A DNA stretch of 64,000 nucleotides from Stenotrophomonas sp. WZN-1 (GTDB lineage Bacteria > Pseudomonadota > Gammaproteobacteria > Xanthomonadales > Xanthomonadaceae): positions 3,552,001 through 3,616,000 of the forward strand of contig NZ_CP021768.1 of assembly GCF_002192255.1 (NCBI RefSeq), in the 5' to 3' direction. The notes below the pieces were generated by a model. That model did not search any database, was not told where the DNA came from, and saw nothing but the letters and a program-made list of their open reading frames with translations. Positions 61,652-64,000 of this stretch are shown here, piece by piece; position 1 is the first letter of the stretch, and the number at the start of each line of letters is the position of its first letter. Both the position numbers and the translations under genes were made by a program.

Positions 61652-63763
61652 TTACGCCGAGGCGTAGCGCACGGCGGTGCCGATCCAGCGCTGCACCACG
61701 CGGTCGGCCAGCGCGGGTTGCTGGTCCAGCAGGCGCTCGGCCAGCGCGTGCACGCCGGGCAGCAGGCCGGCGTCGCGGGCCAGGTCGGCAATGCGGAAAC
61801 CGGCCAGGCCGGTCTGGCGCGTACCCAGCAGTTCACCCGGGCCACGCAGCTCCAGATCCTTCTCGGCGATGACGAAACCATCGTTGGTTTCGCGCATGGT
61901 CTGCAGGCGCTCGCGCGCCATCTGCGAGAGCGGCGCCTGGTACAGCAGCACGCAGCGTGATACCGCCGAACCACGGCCGACGCGGCCGCGCAGCTGGTGC
62001 AGCTGGGCCAGGCCGAGGCGCTCGGCGTTCTCGATCACCATCAACGAGGCATTCGGCACGTCCACGCCCACTTCGATGACGGTGGTGGCGACCAGCAGGT
62101 CGATGTCGCCGGCCTTGAACGCCACCATCGTCGCCAGCTTCTCGGCGGCCTTCAGGCGGCCGTGCACCAGCCCAACGCGCACGCCCGGCAGCAGCGCCTG
62201 CAGCGATTCGAAGGTGGCCTGCGCGGGCGTTGCATCCAGCTCCTCGCTTTCCTCGATGAGCGTGCACACCCAGTACACCTGCCGCCCCTCCTGGCAGGCC
62301 AGCGCAATGCGCTCGATCAGCTCCGGGCGGCGGTCATTGTTGAGTGCGACGGTCTGCACCGGCGTGCGGCCTGGCGGCAGTTCGTCGATGGCCGAGACAT
62401 CCAGATCCGCGTATTCGGACATCGCCAGCGTGCGCGGAATCGGCGTGGCAGTCATCACCAGCTGGTGCGGCACGCTGTTGCCGCCCGCGCCCTTGTCGCG
62501 CAGCGCCAGCCGCTGGTGCACGCCGAAGCGGTGCTGCTCATCGACGATGGCCAGGGCCAGATCCTGGAATACAACCGCTTCCTGCATCAGTGCATGGGTA
62601 CCGACCACCACCTGCGCTTCGCCGTTGGCGACCTGCTCCATCACCTTCGCGCGCGCCTTGCCGGTGACCTTGCCGGCCAGCCAGGCGATACGCACGCCGA
62701 GCGGTTCCAGCCAGCCGCGCAGGTTGTTGAGATGTTGCTCGGCCAGCAGTTCGGTGGGGGCGGCCAATGCGACCTGCTTGCCCTGCTCCACCGCCAGCAT
62801 CGCCGCCAGTGCGGCAACCACGGTCTTGCCGGAGCCGACGTCGCCCTGCACCAGCCGCAGCATCGGGCTGGGGCGCGCGAGGTCTTCACGGATCTGCTTG
62901 AACACACGCGCCTGTGCGCCGGTCAGGGCGAACGGCAGCTGTTTCAGCAGCGCCTTGGCCAGTTTGCCGGGGCCGGCCAGCGGCGGCGCATGGTGCGCCT
63001 GCAAGGCAATGCGCTGGCGACGCAGGCTGAGGTGATGGGCCAGCAGTTCTTCCATCGCCAGGCGACGCTGCGCCGGGTGCGTGCCTGCTGCCAGGGCGGC
63101 CAGATCGGCATCCGGCGGCGGCCGGTGCACGGTCAGCAACGCACTGCGCAGCGACGGCAGGCCGAGGCCATCCAGCCAGCCGCTGGGCAGCAGTTCCAGC
63201 GCGCTTTCCTCGGGCAGGCGATCCAGGGCCTGGCCGATCAGCTTGCGCATCGTCATCGGGCCCACGCCTTCGACGGTGGGATACACCGGGTCGAGGCGGT
63301 CGCCAAGTTCGGGATCGTCGTTGCGGCCCAGCACCTGGTAGCTGGGATGGACGATTTCCAGGCCGAGGTGGCCCGGCTTGGGGGTGCCGAAGCAGCGCAG
63401 CCGGTTGCCGACCGCGAACTGGCCGACCTGCTGCTGGCGGAAATGGAAGAAGCGCAGCACCAGGGTGCCCTGCCCTTCGTCCTCCACCGCGACCTTCAGC
63501 ATCGGCCGGTAACGCATGCCGCGCTCGACCGCGACCACCCGCCCTTCCACCTGCGCCGGCACGCCGTTGCGCAGGTCTTCGATGCGGGTCAGCCGGGTCC
63601 GGTCTTCATAGCGCAGCGGCAGGTGAAGCCAGAGATCCTGCAGGGTGGCTAGGCCACGCGCCTGCAGTTTGGCGGCCACGGCCGGGCCCACGCCCGCAAG
63701 CATCGCCAGGGATGCTTCGCCGGACGGTGACAGGACCGGGGTGACCGCCGCCTTGCGTGCCAC
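61652..63763 (-). CDS. recG: ATP-dependent DNA helicase RecG
   Basis: Branch-migrating helicase that regresses stalled forks; 703 residues. It starts at a GTG at 63763 (MARKAAVTPVLSPSGEASLAMLAGVGPAVAAKL). The wedge domain with OB-fold is in the first 220 residues. Helicase motifs: VQGDVGSGKTVVAALAAMLAV (Walker A, about 310), DEQHRFGVHQRLALRDKG (about 412), TATPIPRTLAM (about 440), and the C-terminal region with VIEVGVDVPNASLMVIENAERLGLAQLHQLRGRVGRG. Seven bases downstream of ridA on the same strand, a common pairing. Confidence 0.96.
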   Translation of the reverse strand: MARKAAVTPVLSPSGEASLAMLAGVGPAVAAKLQARGLATLQDLWLHLPLRYEDRTRLTRIEDLRNGVPAQVEGRVVAVERGMRYRPMLKVAVEDEGQGTLVLRFFHFRQQQVGQFAVGNRLRCFGTPKPGHLGLEIVHPSYQVLGRNDDPELGDRLDPVYPTVEGVGPMTMRKLIGQALDRLPEESALELLPSGWLDGLGLPSLRSALLTVHRPPPDADLAALAAGTHPAQRRLAMEELLAHHLSLRRQRIALQAHHAPPLAGPGKLAKALLKQLPFALTGAQARVFKQIREDLARPSPMLRLVQGDVGSGKTVVAALAAMLAVEQGKQVALAAPTELLAEQHLNNLRGWLEPLGVRIAWLAGKVTGKARAKVMEQVANGEAQVVVGTHALMQEAVVFQDLALAIVDEQHRFGVHQRLALRDKGAGGNSVPHQLVMTATPIPRTLAMSEYADLDVSAIDELPPGRTPVQTVALNNDRRPELIERIALACQEGRQVYWVCTLIEESEELDATPAQATFESLQALLPGVRVGLVHGRLKAAEKLATMVAFKAGDIDLLVATTVIEVGVDVPNASLMVIENAERLGLAQLHQLRGRVGRGSAVSRCVLLYQAPLSQMARERLQTMRETNDGFVIAEKDLELRGPGELLGTRQTGLAGFRIADLARDAGLLPGVHALAERLLDQQPALADRVVQRWIGTAVRYASA

Positions 63764-63770
63764 GTGGCGG

Positions 63771-64000
63771 TCAGTCGATGACCATCACCGCGTCGACCTC
63801 GAAGTTGGCGCCCTTCGGCAGGCCGGAGACTTCGATGGTGGAACGGGCCGGGTACGGGGCCTGGAAATAGTCCTGCATGACCGCGTTGACCTTGGCGAAC
63901 TCGCCCAGGTCGGTCAGGTACAGGCCCAGACGCACGACCTTGTCCAGCGAGCCGCCCGCGGCTTCGGCCACGGCCTTGAGGTTGTCGAAGGCGCGACGGG
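63771..64000 (-). CDS. ridA: RidA/YjgF family enamine/imine deaminase, 5' end outside window
   Basis: C-terminal 76 codons of RidA, which clears reactive 2-aminoacrylate. Visible: RRAFDNLKAVAEAAGGSLDKVVRLGLYLTDLGEFAKVNAVMQDYFQAPYPARSTIEVSGLPKGANFEVDAVMVID. The conserved Arg in PARSTIEVSGLPKGA and the C-terminal Glu in FEVDAVM are intact. Precedes recG by 7 bp; the family order spoT-ridA-recG would put spoT to the right. Confidence 0.92.
   Translation of the reverse strand, partial: RRAFDNLKAVAEAAGGSLDKVVRLGLYLTDLGEFAKVNAVMQDYFQAPYPARSTIEVSGLPKGANFEVDAVMVID

Overview
The window is a high-GC, gene-dense chromosomal segment of a gammaproteobacterium, almost certainly a Stenotrophomonas of the S. 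maltophilia complex. The best evidence is the many GTAG-tagged palindromic repeats between genes, which match the SMAG repeats described for S. maltophilia. Gene orders typical of Xanthomonadaceae agree: divergent pilMNOPQ and PBP1A; gap, pgk, pyk and class I aldolase close to tkt; recG beside ridA. No tRNA, rRNA, insertion sequence, prophage or CRISPR array is visible.

Layout. 1-3930 holds the start of an RND efflux adaptor and a copper-receptor locus (TonB-dependent receptor plus a His/Met-rich DUF2946 protein). 4043-7085 holds divergent cysB and cysK, then a macrodomain hydrolase. 7178-18947 is a central carbon block (aldolase, pyruvate kinase, HAD phosphatase, phosphoglycerate kinase, GAPDH) interrupted by a lipoprotein and a DUF2339/DUF3999 membrane pair. 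19140-24820 holds ompW behind an FNR-type box, an S1/P1 nuclease, a persulfide-dioxygenase-like MBL protein, a BlaI/M56/TonB/lipoprotein regulatory operon and a flavin reductase-like protein. 24855-30469 holds a CoA hydrolase/transferase, transketolase and a dicarboxylate-type symporter. 30527-37484 is a seven-function moxR-DUF58-DUF4381-batA-batBC-batD operon with overlapping genes. 37671-42794 is pilMNOPQ, divergent from the PBP1A gene. 45438-45960 is a 100-bp tandem palindrome array. 46742-57434 is a surface-adhesion region: an unknown membrane protein, a giant trimeric autotransporter, and a complete CS1/Cbl-type (alpha) chaperone-usher fimbrial operon. 57779-64000 holds a BOF stress protein, citrate synthase, ribosomal protein L31B, a nucleoside hydrolase, recG and the end of ridA.

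The most unusual signal is intergenic. Five elements of 102-116 bp at 13303, 13604, 19893, 20162 and 61380 share one architecture. A long outer stem (about 25-28 bp per arm) differs in sequence from copy to copy but stays self-complementary. It encloses two small hairpins, nearly all with a conserved CATCCATG-type apex, whose stems covary. Four of the five form two convergent pairs, each with one member of either core subtype. I know no name for this family. The DNA is also rich in at least three classes of shorter REP-like palindromes.
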